Made by a program: the position numbers and the translations under genes. The notes beneath the pieces are model-generated. The model saw nothing but the letters and a program-made list of their open reading frames with translations, had not been told where the DNA came from and did no database searches. From DAOMFB01 sp963801475 (lineage in GTDB: Bacteria > Acidobacteriota > Thermoanaerobaculia > UBA5066), in the NCBI GenBank assembly GCA_963801475.1, contig CAWDEX010000001.1, positions 744,001-808,000 on the forward strand: DNA of 64,000 nucleotides, given 5' to 3'. This document shows, piece after piece, positions 17,351 through 25,979 of this stretch; the first letter of the stretch is position 1; each line of letters starts with the position of its first letter.

Positions 17351-18666
17351 AGAAGCCGCGTGCCCTCCGGACGTCGCAGTCGCACGCGCTCGGCGAGCGC
17401 GCCCGGAAGCGGATGCCGGGGGGCGTCTCGTCGCCGGTCCGCTCTTTCGCCTCGGTCGGCGGCGAGCCCTTCTTCGTCAAGAAGGGGAAGGGCGCGATCC
17501 TGGTCGACGCGGACGGCAACCGCTACGTCGACTATGTGATGTCGTACGGCCCGCTCGTCTTCGGCCACGCGCCGAAGGGGGTGACGTCGGCCGTCCGGAA
17601 GGCCCTCCCCCGGGGCACCTCGTACGGCGCCCCGACGCGGGGCGAGGTGGAGCTCGCCGAGCGCGTGACGAAGGCCTTCCCCTCGATCGAGAAGGTCCGT
17701 TTCGTGTCGTCGGGGACCGAGGCCGCGATGTCCGCGATCCGGCTGGCCCGCGCGGCGACGGGGCGGGACCTCGTCCTGAAGTTCGAGGGGGGATATCACG
17801 GTCACGCCGACTCGTTCCTCGTGGCGGCCGGCTCGGGACTGGCGACCCTCGGCATCCCGGGCTCGCCCGGCGTACCGGAGCCGGTCGCCGGCCTCACGGT
17901 GACGGCGCGCTACAACGACCTCGACTCCGTCGGAAAGCTCTTCTTAGCTCACCCGCGGCGGATCGCGGTCGTCGCCGTGGAGCCGGTGGCCGCGAACATG
18001 GGCGTGGTCCTCCCGAAGCCGGGGTTTCTCGCCGGCCTTGCGGAGATCGCGCGGCGCGACGGGGCGCTCCTCCTCTTCGACGAGGTGATCACGGGCTTTC
18101 GCCTCGCGAAGGGGGGCGCGCAGGAGCTCTACGGGGTCCGCCCCGACCTCACGTGCCTCGGGAAGATCCTCGGCGGCGGCCTCCCGGTCGGCGCCTACGG
18201 CGGCCGGGCCGACCTGATGGCGCGGGTCGCGCCCGACGGCCCCGTCTACCAGGCCGGGACGCTCTCCGGGAATCCGCTCGCGATGGCGGCGGGGAAGGCG
18301 ATGCTCGACGCCCTGACACCCGCCGTCTACGCGAAGCTCGAGAAGACGGCGGCGGCGCTGGAGCGCGGGCTGCGCCGGGTCGGAGAGGAGCTCGGCGTGG
18401 CGGACCGGATGACGATCAACCGGATCGGCTCGATCCTGACGCCTTTCTTCACCCCGGGCCCGGTCGAGAACTTCGACGACGCGAAGCGATCGGACCTCGA
18501 GGCCTTCCGGCGGTGGTTCCACGCGATGCGGCGGCACGGCGTCTTCGTCGCCCCGGCCCCGTTCGAGGCGATGTTCGTCTCGACCGAGCACGGCCCGAAA
18601 GAGATCGCCACGACGCTCGAGGCGCACCGGGCGGCCCTCGCCGAGGCGTTCGGCCTCTCCGGCTGA
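17338..18666 (+). CDS. hemL: glutamate-1-semialdehyde 2,1-aminomutase
   Basis: PLP enzyme of 442 residues that converts glutamate-1-semialdehyde to 5-aminolevulinate, pairing with HemA. Motifs are RMPGGVSSPVRSF, FVSSGTEAAMSAIRLAR, YHGHADSFLVAAGSG and the PLP lysine K276 in CLGKILGGGLPVGAYGG. GTG at 17338 is preferred because AGGGAGG lies seven bases before it; GTG at 17347, overlapping the hemB stop, is an alternative. Presence of hemA plus hemL shows the C5 route rather than ALA synthase. Confidence 0.94.
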   Translation: MAGVKKPRALRTSQSHALGERARKRMPGGVSSPVRSFASVGGEPFFVKKGKGAILVDADGNRYVDYVMSYGPLVFGHAPKGVTSAVRKALPRGTSYGAPTRGEVELAERVTKAFPSIEKVRFVSSGTEAAMSAIRLARAATGRDLVLKFEGGYHGHADSFLVAAGSGLATLGIPGSPGVPEPVAGLTVTARYNDLDSVGKLFLAHPRRIAVVAVEPVAANMGVVLPKPGFLAGLAEIARRDGALLLFDEVITGFRLAKGGAQELYGVRPDLTCLGKILGGGLPVGAYGGRADLMARVAPDGPVYQAGTLSGNPLAMAAGKAMLDALTPAVYAKLEKTAAALERGLRRVGEELGVADRMTINRIGSILTPFFTPGPVENFDDAKRSDLEAFRRWFHAMRRHGVFVAPAPFEAMFVSTEHGPKEIATTLEAHRAALAEAFGLSG

Positions 18667-18677
18667 GGGGCGCCGCG

Positions 18678-19217
18678 ATGGCGGTCGGCCTTCCGGGACC
18701 GCCGATCCGGCCCTTCCGGCCGGAGGACGCGGCGGCGATCGTCCGGCACGCCGACGACTACGAGGTGTGGCGCCGGCTGAGGGACCGCTTTCCGCGTCCC
18801 TACACGCGGCGCGACGCGGAAGAGTGGATCGCCTTCACGGCCTCGCACGACCCGCCGCAGCATTTCGCGATCGAGGAGGCGGGGGCTCTCGTGGGCGGCA
18901 TCGGCCTCATTCCGGGCACGGACGTGGACCGCGTGTCGGCCGAAGTCGGGTACTGGCTCGGCCGGACGGCGTGGGGCCGCGGCCTCGCCACGCGGGCGCT
19001 GGAAGCCCTCACGGACTACGCCTTCCGGGCCTTCGACGTCACGCGCCTGTTCGCCACGCCGTTCGACGACAACCCCGCGTCGATCCGCGTCCTCGAGAAG
19101 GCGGGCTGGGTTCTCGAAGGACGTCTCCGGAGCGCCGTCGTCAAGGAGGGACGCGTCCGGGACCTCCTCCTCTACGCCGCCACCCGCCCGGACCTCGACA
19201 GGCGGCGCGGCGGCTGA
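18678..19217 (+). CDS. GNAT-family N-acetyltransferase, RimJ/RimL type
   Basis: Acetyl-CoA-dependent acetyltransferase of 179 residues. The RimJ-like layout is clear: PIRPFRPEDAAAIVRHADD, the acceptor region IGLIPGTDVDRVSAEVGYWL, the acetyl-CoA loop GRTAWGRGLATRAL and the final ASIRVLEKAGWVLEG. Substrate (protein N terminus or small amine) unknown. ATG at 18678 is 11 bases after hemL, so it is probably the last gene of the rightward haem transcript, without evident connection to haem. Confidence 0.85.
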   Translation: MAVGLPGPPIRPFRPEDAAAIVRHADDYEVWRRLRDRFPRPYTRRDAEEWIAFTASHDPPQHFAIEEAGALVGGIGLIPGTDVDRVSAEVGYWLGRTAWGRGLATRALEALTDYAFRAFDVTRLFATPFDDNPASIRVLEKAGWVLEGRLRSAVVKEGRVRDLLLYAATRPDLDRRRGG

Positions 19218-19239
19218 CGGGCGACGCGGCGGACGAAGT

Positions 19240-19267
19240 TTGCGACATCATCGCAGCAGAGTATCGT
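19240..19267 (+). promoter_or_regulatory. sigma70-like promoter TTGCGA-16-TATCGT
   Basis: TTGCGA at 19240-19245 and TATCGT at 19262-19267 are separated by 16 bases. The NmrA-like gene downstream has a leader of about 35 bases with a GGGAGG site, unlike the leaderless set. Confidence 0.45.
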
Positions 19268-19310
19268 TCGCCCGGGCCCGCCGGAACGAGCGGGAGACGG
19301 GAGGGCGGCC

Positions 19311-20261
19311 ATGGCCGACCGGAAGATCATCGCGGTGGTGGGGGCGACCGGCGCCCAGGGGAGCGGCCTCGTCCGGGCCATCCAGGGCGACCCGTCCGGC
19401 GGCTTCGTCGCCCGCGCCCTGACCCGGAACGTCAACTCGGAAAAGGCGAAGGAACTGGCGAAGCTCGGCGCCGAGGTCGTGACCGCGGACGTGGACGACG
19501 AAGGGAGCCTCGAGAGGGCTTTCCGCGGAGCGCACGGCGCCTACTGCGTCACGTTCTACTGGGAGCACTTCTCGCCCGACCGGGAGAGAGCCCAGGCCGC
19601 GGCGATGGCGAAGGCGGCGAAACGGACCGCCGTCTCGCACGCGATCTGGTCGACGCTGGAGGACACGCGCCAGTGGGTGCCGCTCGACGACGACCGGATG
19701 CCGACGCTCCTGGGAAGCTACAAGGTGCCGCACTTCGACGCGAAGGGGGAATCGAACCGGCACTTCTCGACGGAGAAGGTCCCGACGACGTTCCTCCTCA
19801 CGTCGTTCTACTGGGACAACTTCATCTTCTTCGGGATGGGCCCGAAGAAGGGGCCGGACGGGAAGCTCGCGATCACGCTTCCGATGGGCGACCGGAAGCT
19901 CCCCGGGATCGCCGCCGAGGACATCGGCCGCTGCGCCTTCGGGATCTTCCGGAAGGGGAGCGAGTTCGTCGGGAAGACCGTCGGCATCGCAGGCGAACAT
20001 CTGACCGGAGAGGAAATGGCGGCGGGTTTCGCGAAGGCGCTCGGACGGGAGGTGGGCTACAACGCCATCCCTCCGGAGGTCTATCGCGGCTTCGGGTTCC
20101 CGGGCTGCGAGGACCTCGGCAACATGTTCCAGTTCAACCGCGACTTCGCCGACTACTTCTGCGGCGCCCGGAGCGTCGACTTCTCGCGGGCCCTCAACCC
20201 GGCGCTCCAGTCCTTCGAGGTCTGGCTTGAGCGGAACAAGGACCGGATCCCGCTCGAGTAG
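19311..20261 (+). CDS. NmrA-like NAD(P)-binding protein
   Basis: Protein of 316 residues with an N-terminal Rossmann fold (IIAVVGATGAQGSGLVRAI) and the atypical-SDR layout of the NmrA/HSCARG family, which bind NAD(P) and often act as redox sensors rather than enzymes. FYWEHFSPD and KVPTTFLLTSFYWDNF match the family. The classical YxxxK catalytic pair is not apparent, supporting a non-enzymatic or atypical role. ATG with GGGAGG upstream. The stop faces the ABC permease gene with 12 bases between. Confidence 0.8.
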   Translation: MADRKIIAVVGATGAQGSGLVRAIQGDPSGGFVARALTRNVNSEKAKELAKLGAEVVTADVDDEGSLERAFRGAHGAYCVTFYWEHFSPDRERAQAAAMAKAAKRTAVSHAIWSTLEDTRQWVPLDDDRMPTLLGSYKVPHFDAKGESNRHFSTEKVPTTFLLTSFYWDNFIFFGMGPKKGPDGKLAITLPMGDRKLPGIAAEDIGRCAFGIFRKGSEFVGKTVGIAGEHLTGEEMAAGFAKALGREVGYNAIPPEVYRGFGFPGCEDLGNMFQFNRDFADYFCGARSVDFSRALNPALQSFEVWLERNKDRIPLE

Positions 20262-20273
20262 CCGGGCGGCGTC

Positions 20274-22085
20274 TCAGACGCCGAGGTCGAGCGACGGGTC
20301 TAAGCGCTCCCAGAGCCTCGCGAGGAGAGCGACCGCGGCGACTGCCTCGGCCCAGAGAGGAAGCGAGGCGAGAAGGGCCGACAGCGGGAGCACCCAGAGG
20401 CCGAGGGCCTTTCCGCCGAGCACGAGGACGAGCGCAACGAGGAGCCCGGACGGGAGGAGCGCGACGGCGAGAAGCGCGAGGGTCGCCATGGCGGCGACGA
20501 GGCGGATGCCGAACTGCTCCAGCCCCCGTGCCCGCTTCTGCCCCGGAGGAAACCAGGCCGGAAACGCGAGCGTCGCGGCGTTCTGTCCGAGGAGGAGCAG
20601 CAGGGCGAACGGCGGAAGGAACAGGACGGCGGCGAGGCCCGCGGGCACCAGTCCGGCGAGCCCGCCGAATCCGCCGAGAGGTCCCGCGAGGCCCCCGGCG
20701 CCCCGGAGGGCGCGCCCGGCCGAGACGGCGAACGCGCCGCCGAGCCCGGCGCCGAGAACCAGGAGGGTGATCCAGAGGGGCGCCAGCATCTCGCTGACGA
20801 CGAGCGCAGCTGGCGAGACCGGCCAGGTCTTCAGGACGGCGGCCTGCTCCAGGTCGCCGCGAAGGTCGTTGCGGAGGCCCGACGGGATCGTGATCGCGAG
20901 GATCACGCCCAGGACCCCGAGGACGGCGAGGACGACGGCGGCGATCTGGTCGGCTTCGGGCTGACGGAAGAGCGCCGCCCCGAGAAAGAGCACGCCGAGA
21001 AGAACCGCGATTCCGAGGAGCTGGGTCTTCAGCGCCGTCCGGTTCCAGGCGACCAGGTTCTTCCAGACGATGGCGACCTCCGGGCGTCCTTCGGCTGCGA
21101 GGCGGAACGGAACGGCGTGGCGCTTCTTCTCGCCGGGAAGCGCCGGGAGGCTTCCCCGCTCGCGCCGCGCGCGGTCGGCCGCGCGGCGGGCCGCGCCCGC
21201 GAGGGTCGCGTCCTCGAAGCGGGCGTTCGTTCCCAGGACCCAGACGTAGTGGAGGACGAGCAGCCCGAAGGCCCCCGGAAGAGCGGCGAGGAAGACCGCC
21301 GTTCCCGGCGCGAGGAGCGGCGCGATGAGGAGGCGAAACGGATAGAGGACAGCGTAGAGGGGGCGCCCGAGCGTTCCGGTGAGGATCGCTCCCTCGAGAG
21401 CGACCGAGGAGACGCCGTGCCGCCCCGCGGGCGCTCCGGCAGCGCGGGCGAGGGCCTCCGTCCCCGCGGCCACGACGAAGGCGACGGCGGCGAGGGCGAG
21501 GACCGTCATTGCGATCTTCGCGGCCCGCCGCCGTCCGGCGGGACGCTCCGCCCACGAGGCCTTCGTGAATCCGACGCCGAGCAGATGGAGGTTCACGACG
21601 GAGAAGAAGATCCAGCCGGCGAGCGCGCTCCGGAAAAGCCCGGCCACCGAATCGGGCCGGGAGAAGAGAAGGGCGATCAGGACCCCCGAGAGGACGCGGA
21701 GCTGCGAGCGGACGAGGGCGAAGTGGACGACGGCGCTCCGGGACAGGGGGGCCGAGAAGAGGAACTGCGCCTCCCCCTCGGTGAGGGAGAGGGACGCCTC
21801 GCTTCCCCGGAAGATCCAGAGGAGCGCCGTCCCCAGGAGCAGAAGGGCCGCCACGGCCACCTGCGCCACGCCGAGGAACTCCACGGGCCACGGTCCGGCC
21901 GCCGCCGCCCGGGTCGACGGGCGTCCCGGCCGGAACAGGACGAGCCCGACGTAGGCGAGGCCGGCGGCGAACCCGATCAGGTAGCGCGGCTCGGCGAGCC
22001 GCTTCAGCCGCCGCCGGACGGCATTGCCGGCCGACCGGACGGCGTAGAAGACGAGCGCTCCGCCGGCGGAGAGGGGGCCGCTCAT
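20274..22085 (-). CDS. ABC exporter permease subunit (putative ABC_export family)
   Basis: Membrane protein of 603 residues with about 14 hydrophobic segments spread over the whole length. Two similar halves each start with charged segments (AVRRRLKRLAEPRYL in the first, NRTALKTQLLGIAVLLGV in the second), as in large permeases of the putative ABC exporter family. The ATG overlaps the stop of the ATPase gene (ATGA), which makes it the partner of that ATPase. Substrate unknown. No export signal or peptidase domain is seen. Confidence 0.75.
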   Translation of the reverse strand: MSGPLSAGGALVFYAVRSAGNAVRRRLKRLAEPRYLIGFAAGLAYVGLVLFRPGRPSTRAAAAGPWPVEFLGVAQVAVAALLLLGTALLWIFRGSEASLSLTEGEAQFLFSAPLSRSAVVHFALVRSQLRVLSGVLIALLFSRPDSVAGLFRSALAGWIFFSVVNLHLLGVGFTKASWAERPAGRRRAAKIAMTVLALAAVAFVVAAGTEALARAAGAPAGRHGVSSVALEGAILTGTLGRPLYAVLYPFRLLIAPLLAPGTAVFLAALPGAFGLLVLHYVWVLGTNARFEDATLAGAARRAADRARRERGSLPALPGEKKRHAVPFRLAAEGRPEVAIVWKNLVAWNRTALKTQLLGIAVLLGVLFLGAALFRQPEADQIAAVVLAVLGVLGVILAITIPSGLRNDLRGDLEQAAVLKTWPVSPAALVVSEMLAPLWITLLVLGAGLGGAFAVSAGRALRGAGGLAGPLGGFGGLAGLVPAGLAAVLFLPPFALLLLLGQNAATLAFPAWFPPGQKRARGLEQFGIRLVAAMATLALLAVALLPSGLLVALVLVLGGKALGLWVLPLSALLASLPLWAEAVAAVALLARLWERLDPSLDLGV

Positions 22086-22798
22086 GCGCCCGGCTCGGTC
22101 ACACGGAGGAAGACTTCCTCGAGCGACGCGTCCCCGGCGCCAGCGCGGATCTCCTCGAGCGTTCCCGTGAGGACGGCCCGTCCCTTCGAGAGGATCAGGA
22201 CGCGGTCGCAGATCTCCTCGACGAGGTGGAGAAGGTGCGAGGAGACGATGACGGCCGCGCCCCCCTTCGCCCGCCCGACGATCGTCTGCTTCATCCGCCG
22301 GATGCCACCCGGGTCGATCCCGGTGAGGGGCTCGTCGAAGATCAGGACCTTCGGCTCGTGCAGGAGACCGAACGCGATGACGAGCTTCTGCTTCATCCCG
22401 CGCGACAGCTCCGACGGCAGCGCGTGCTCCTTGCCCGAAAGCTCCAGCTCCGAGAGGAGGGCCGCCGAGCGCGCCGCCGCATCCGGCACGCCGTAGAGCC
22501 GCGAGGCGAAGGCGAGGTGGTCGGCGACTGTCAGGTAGTCGAAGAGGCGGGGCTCGTCGGGCATGAAGGCGAGACGGCGTTTCGCCTCGACGGGATTCCG
22601 GGCGAGGTCGAAGCCCGCGATCGCGATCCGTCCCGCCGTCGGCGGCAGGATGCCGGCGAGGCAGCGGAGGGTCGTAGTCTTCCCGGCGCCGTTCGGGCCG
22701 ACGAGGCCGAGGACCTGGCCGGGCTCCACGGTGAACGAAAGGCCGTCCACGGCCGTCAGGTCGCGGTACGCCTTCACGAGGCCCTCGACGTGGATCAC
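22082..22798 (-). CDS. ABC transporter ATP-binding protein
   Basis: ATPase of 238 residues. Walker A is GPNGAGKTTT, the signature is LSRGMKQK (the variant common in ABC-2-type exporters), Walker B is VLIFDEPLTGID and the switch histidine is in VSSHLLH. The start is the GTG at 22798, since the frame beyond it is antisense to aroC. A TAAACT box ends seven bases upstream on the same strand. First gene of a two-gene operon with the permease. Confidence 0.92.
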   Translation of the reverse strand: MIHVEGLVKAYRDLTAVDGLSFTVEPGQVLGLVGPNGAGKTTTLRCLAGILPPTAGRIAIAGFDLARNPVEAKRRLAFMPDEPRLFDYLTVADHLAFASRLYGVPDAAARSAALLSELELSGKEHALPSELSRGMKQKLVIAFGLLHEPKVLIFDEPLTGIDPGGIRRMKQTIVGRAKGGAAVIVSSHLLHLVEEICDRVLILSKGRAVLTGTLEEIRAGAGDASLEEVFLRVTEPGA

Positions 22799-22805
22799 GC
22801 GCGGG

Positions 22806-22815
22806 AGTTTAGACT
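22806..22815. promoter_or_regulatory. overlapping divergent -10 elements between ABC ATPase and aroC
   Basis: Minus strand: TAAACT at 22811-22806, seven bases before the ATPase GTG at 22798. Plus strand: TAGACT at 22810-22815, seven bases before the aroC ATG at 22823. The two hexamers share two base pairs. The whole intergenic gap is 24 bases, so both -35 regions would have to lie in the opposite coding sequence. Confidence 0.55.
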
Positions 22816-22822
22816 CCGCGGC

Positions 22823-24001
22823 ATGCCACGCCTCGGCCTCGTCACCGCGGGGGAGTCCCACGGCCCGAAGCTGACGGGGATCGTGAGCGGCCTGCCGGCC
22901 GGGCTCCGGATCGACGCGGCTGCCGTTCAGGCCGACCTGGCACGCCGGCAGCACGGCTACGGGCGGGGCGGGCGGATGAAGATCGAGAAGGACACGGCGC
23001 TCTTCACGGGGGGCCTCCGCGGGGGCGAGACTCTGGGCGGGCCGGTCGCGTTCGAGATCGCGAACCTCGACTACGCCGTCTGGGAAAAGGCGATGGGTCC
23101 GCTCGAGGTCGAGGCCGCGGCGGCGGGGAAGCGGCGTCTCTCGTCGCCGCGCCCGGGGCATGCCGACCTCGCCGGGGGGCTCAAGTACGGCCGCCGCGAC
23201 CTGCGCGACGTCCTCGAGCGGGCGAGCGCCCGGGAGTCGGCCGCCCGGGTGGCCGCGGGGGCGCTCTGCCGCCAGTTTCTGCTCGAGTTCAAGATCCGCG
23301 TGAAGAGCGGCGTCCTCTCGATCGGAGACGTCCGTTGCCCGGAGCCGCCGGAGGGGTTTTCGTTCGCCGATCTCGAGAGAGTCGACGAGAAGTCGCCGTT
23401 TCGCGCTGTCGACCTGAGCGTCGAACCGGCCATGACGGCCGCCGTCGACGCCGCGGCGGCGGCGGGCGACACGCTCGGCGGGACGATTCTCGTGGGGGCG
23501 CGCGGCGTCCCGCCGGGGCTCGGCTCCCATGTTTCGTGGGACGCGAAGCTCGACGGACGGATCGCGCAGGCCCTGACGTCGATCCCGTCGGTAAAGGGCG
23601 TCTCGCTCGGCGCGGGAGTGGCGAACGCCTTCCGGCCCGGCTCCAGGGCGCACGACCCGATTGCCTGGAACGCGGCGCGCGGTTTCTTCCGCACGTCGAA
23701 CCGGGCCGGCGGGCTAGAGGGCGGGATCACGAACGGCGAGGAGCTTCTCGTCACGCTCTTCCAGAAGCCGATCTCGACGCTTCGCGAGGGGCTTCCGTCC
23801 GTGGACATCGACACGAAGCAGCCGCACCGGGCCCAGTACGAACGCTCCGACGTGACGGCCGTTCCCGCTTGCGGCGTCATCGCCGAGGCGATGCTCGCCT
23901 TCGTCCTCGCCGACGCGCTCCTCGAGAAGACCGGCGGCGACTCGATGGACGAGGTGAAGCGGAACTTCGAAGGCTTCGTCGGGGCCCAGCGCGCCTGGTG
24001 A
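22823..24001 (+). CDS. aroC: chorismate synthase
   Basis: Forms chorismate from EPSP using reduced FMN, the last step of the shikimate pathway. It has 392 residues. Family signatures are LGLVTAGESHGPKLTGIV, the arginine patch GYGRGGRMKIEKD, RPGHADLAGGLKY and, at the end, DIDTKQPHRAQYERSDVTAV. The ATG at 22823 fits the start of the family and lies seven bases after a TAGACT box. The class V aminotransferase follows one base after the stop. No other aro gene is in the window. Confidence 0.95.
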   Translation: MPRLGLVTAGESHGPKLTGIVSGLPAGLRIDAAAVQADLARRQHGYGRGGRMKIEKDTALFTGGLRGGETLGGPVAFEIANLDYAVWEKAMGPLEVEAAAAGKRRLSSPRPGHADLAGGLKYGRRDLRDVLERASARESAARVAAGALCRQFLLEFKIRVKSGVLSIGDVRCPEPPEGFSFADLERVDEKSPFRAVDLSVEPAMTAAVDAAAAAGDTLGGTILVGARGVPPGLGSHVSWDAKLDGRIAQALTSIPSVKGVSLGAGVANAFRPGSRAHDPIAWNAARGFFRTSNRAGGLEGGITNGEELLVTLFQKPISTLREGLPSVDIDTKQPHRAQYERSDVTAVPACGVIAEAMLAFVLADALLEKTGGDSMDEVKRNFEGFVGAQRAW

Positions 24002-24002
24002 A

Positions 24003-25160
24003 ATGGAACTGACGGACGACGTCCTCGACCGCGAGTTTCCGTCGCGGCGCCGTTCCGTGCAGTTCAACCACGCGGCCGTCTGCCCCCTCCCCGCGCGCGC
24101 GGCCGAGGCGCTGACCGCTTACGGGCGGAATCTCGCCGAACGGGGGTCGCTCGACTGGAAAGAGTGGGGGGCCGAGACGGAGCGTCTCCGGACGTCGGCG
24201 GCGCGGCTCATCGGCGCGGACGAGGGCGTCGGCGGGGCGCGGTCGGTCTCCATCGTCCCGAACACGACCTGGGGGCTGAACCTCGTGGCCGACGGGTTCG
24301 ATTTCCGCCCCGGCGACTCGGTCGTCACGACGGCGTCGGAGTTCCCGGCGAACCTGACGCCGTGGGTCGCTCTGGAGAGAAAAGGGGTTGCCGTCCGGCG
24401 CCTCCCGACGCGGGACGGGGCCTTCACGGCGGACGAACTGTTCGCCGCGTGCGACGCCACGACGCGGCTCGTCTCCCTGTCGGCCGTCGCCTTCCACACG
24501 GGGTTTCGCGCGCCGATGGAGGAGATCGGCACCTTCTGCCGCGACCGGGGAATCATCTTCGGCCTCGACGCCATCCAGGCCGTCGGCGCCATCCCGGTGG
24601 ACGTGGCGGCGTGGAGCGTCGACTTTCTCTCGGCCGACGGGCACAAGTGGATGCTCGGGTTGGAGGGGTGCGGAATCCTCTTCACGCGGCCGGCGCTCCG
24701 CGAGCGACTGCGCGCCCCCGCTGGCTGGACGAACCTGAAGCGCGAGATCGGCACGAACTTTCGGGTCCCCGAGCGCCCCGAGTACGTATCGGACGCCGCG
24801 AAGTTCGAGATCGGGGCGCTTCCCACTCCGGGGATCTTCGGGCTGAGGGCGTCGCTCGATCTTCTTCTCGAGATCGGGCTCGAGACGATCGGAAGACGGA
24901 TCTTCTCGACGCTCGCGGTCCTGATCAAGGGGCTGCCGAGGCTCGGCTTCGATCCGGTTCTCTTCGGTGGCCCGCCGCGGTCCGGGATCCTCGCCGCGCG
25001 CCCGCCGGTCGGGAAGGACGCCCGCTTCTACGCGAAGAAGCTGAACGAGCACGAGATCGTCGTCACGGCGCGGGAGGGCTTCCTCCGCTTCTCCCCACAC
25101 GTGGGGAACGACGAGGAGGAAGCTGCGAGAATTCTCGCCGCCCTGCGCCACGCGCTCTGA
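24003..25160 (+). CDS. class V aminotransferase / cysteine-desulfurase-like PLP enzyme
   Basis: Fold-type I PLP enzyme of 385 residues. Signs are VQFNHAAVCPLP at the N terminus (the usual LNHAxxxPLP), NTTWGLNLVADG, the PLP aspartate in FGLDAIQAVGAIPVD and the Schiff-base lysine K215 in SADGHKWMLG. The IscS/SufS active-site cysteine loop near the C terminus is not present, so sulfur transfer is unlikely; isopenicillin-N-epimerase-like or kynureninase-like members look similar. Probably cotranscribed with aroC. Confidence 0.82.
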   Translation: MELTDDVLDREFPSRRRSVQFNHAAVCPLPARAAEALTAYGRNLAERGSLDWKEWGAETERLRTSAARLIGADEGVGGARSVSIVPNTTWGLNLVADGFDFRPGDSVVTTASEFPANLTPWVALERKGVAVRRLPTRDGAFTADELFAACDATTRLVSLSAVAFHTGFRAPMEEIGTFCRDRGIIFGLDAIQAVGAIPVDVAAWSVDFLSADGHKWMLGLEGCGILFTRPALRERLRAPAGWTNLKREIGTNFRVPERPEYVSDAAKFEIGALPTPGIFGLRASLDLLLEIGLETIGRRIFSTLAVLIKGLPRLGFDPVLFGGPPRSGILAARPPVGKDARFYAKKLNEHEIVVTAREGFLRFSPHVGNDEEEAARILAALRHAL

Positions 25161-25161
25161 G

Positions 25162-25180
25162 CGGCCGACCGGCTCGGCCG
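25162..25180 (+). terminator. stem-loop after the aroC operon
   Basis: CGGCCGA and TCGGCCG form a 7-bp stem around a 5-base loop two bases after the stop of the class V aminotransferase. Only a short TT follows, so it is a weak or partial intrinsic terminator between convergent genes. Confidence 0.4.
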
Positions 25181-25232
25181 TTCGCCGCCTTCTCGAGGAA
25201 GTCCCCCTCGTTACTCGAACGCGCGGAGTTCC

Positions 25233-25979
25233 TCACTGCTGTGAAGGTACGTTCGATGCAGCGGGAGACGTGCGGAAGGCGTTCGTGAGATCTACCCCGT
25301 CCCGGAAGATGTTTCTCGTCGTCGCTTCTCGGTTTTTCTTGACGTCAGGTGAATGTGAAACGGTCGCACAGGGAGGGCTTTTGTCTCCGATCTCATCCGG
25401 CTCCTGGGGGGCGCCAGCTTCCCCCGTCACGTTAACGGGCTCGAGTCGCAGGACGAGCCTCGGGGGGTCGAGCTTGTAGGCGGCTCCGGTGGCATGGTCG
25501 ACGGCGAAGCCGGCGGCCGGCACGATCACCCCGAGGATGAAACCCCAGGTGGCCTCGGGCCCGAAGACCGCCTCCGAGACCTGGATCGCCAGGGAGTCAT
25601 CCTCTTCATGGCCCAAGGAGCCGATCCCCACCCCGAGAGCGACGCCGATCGGAGCCAGGGCGAGATTGGCCCACTTCGTGCCGTTCTCCTTCCGCGTCAG
25701 GAGGACCCGGCAGCGGACGTAACCCTCCTTCTCGACGGTCACCATCAGGTCCGTGGCGTTGCGGCGGAAATTCAGTGCGCCCGGCGTCGTGATCGTCTGG
25801 TTGGCACCAATGGCCGTGGCGCCGGGGGGGTCCGTCTCGACGCGGATGTCCTGGTGGGATCCCTGAAGGATGGTGGCGCAACCGGTCGTGAGGCTGAAGA
25901 GGAGGAAGAGCGGGACGAGCCGAAGCGAGAAGGGGGCGAGGAAGACTCCGTGCGCCAGGGGTCGCTTCGTGTGTGCCAT
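25233..25979 (-). CDS. putative lipoprotein with PEGA-like domain
   Basis: Protein of 248 residues. ATG at 25979 is chosen for GGGAGG five bases upstream. The N terminus is basic then strongly hydrophobic and ends in LTTGCATI, a near-lipobox, so the mature protein probably starts at that cysteine. Next comes QDIRVETDPPGATAIG, the beta-strand pattern of PEGA domains, and two glycine-rich hydrophobic stretches (LALAPIGVALGVGIGSLG and WGFILGVIVPAAGFAVD). The last 60 or so residues are polar and their DNA has more A+T than neighbouring genes, so the natural stop may have been lost or the tail is lineage-specific. Function unknown. Confidence 0.6.
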   Translation of the reverse strand: MAHTKRPLAHGVFLAPFSLRLVPLFLLFSLTTGCATILQGSHQDIRVETDPPGATAIGANQTITTPGALNFRRNATDLMVTVEKEGYVRCRVLLTRKENGTKWANLALAPIGVALGVGIGSLGHEEDDSLAIQVSEAVFGPEATWGFILGVIVPAAGFAVDHATGAAYKLDPPRLVLRLEPVNVTGEAGAPQEPDEIGDKSPPCATVSHSPDVKKNREATTRNIFRDGVDLTNAFRTSPAASNVPSQQ

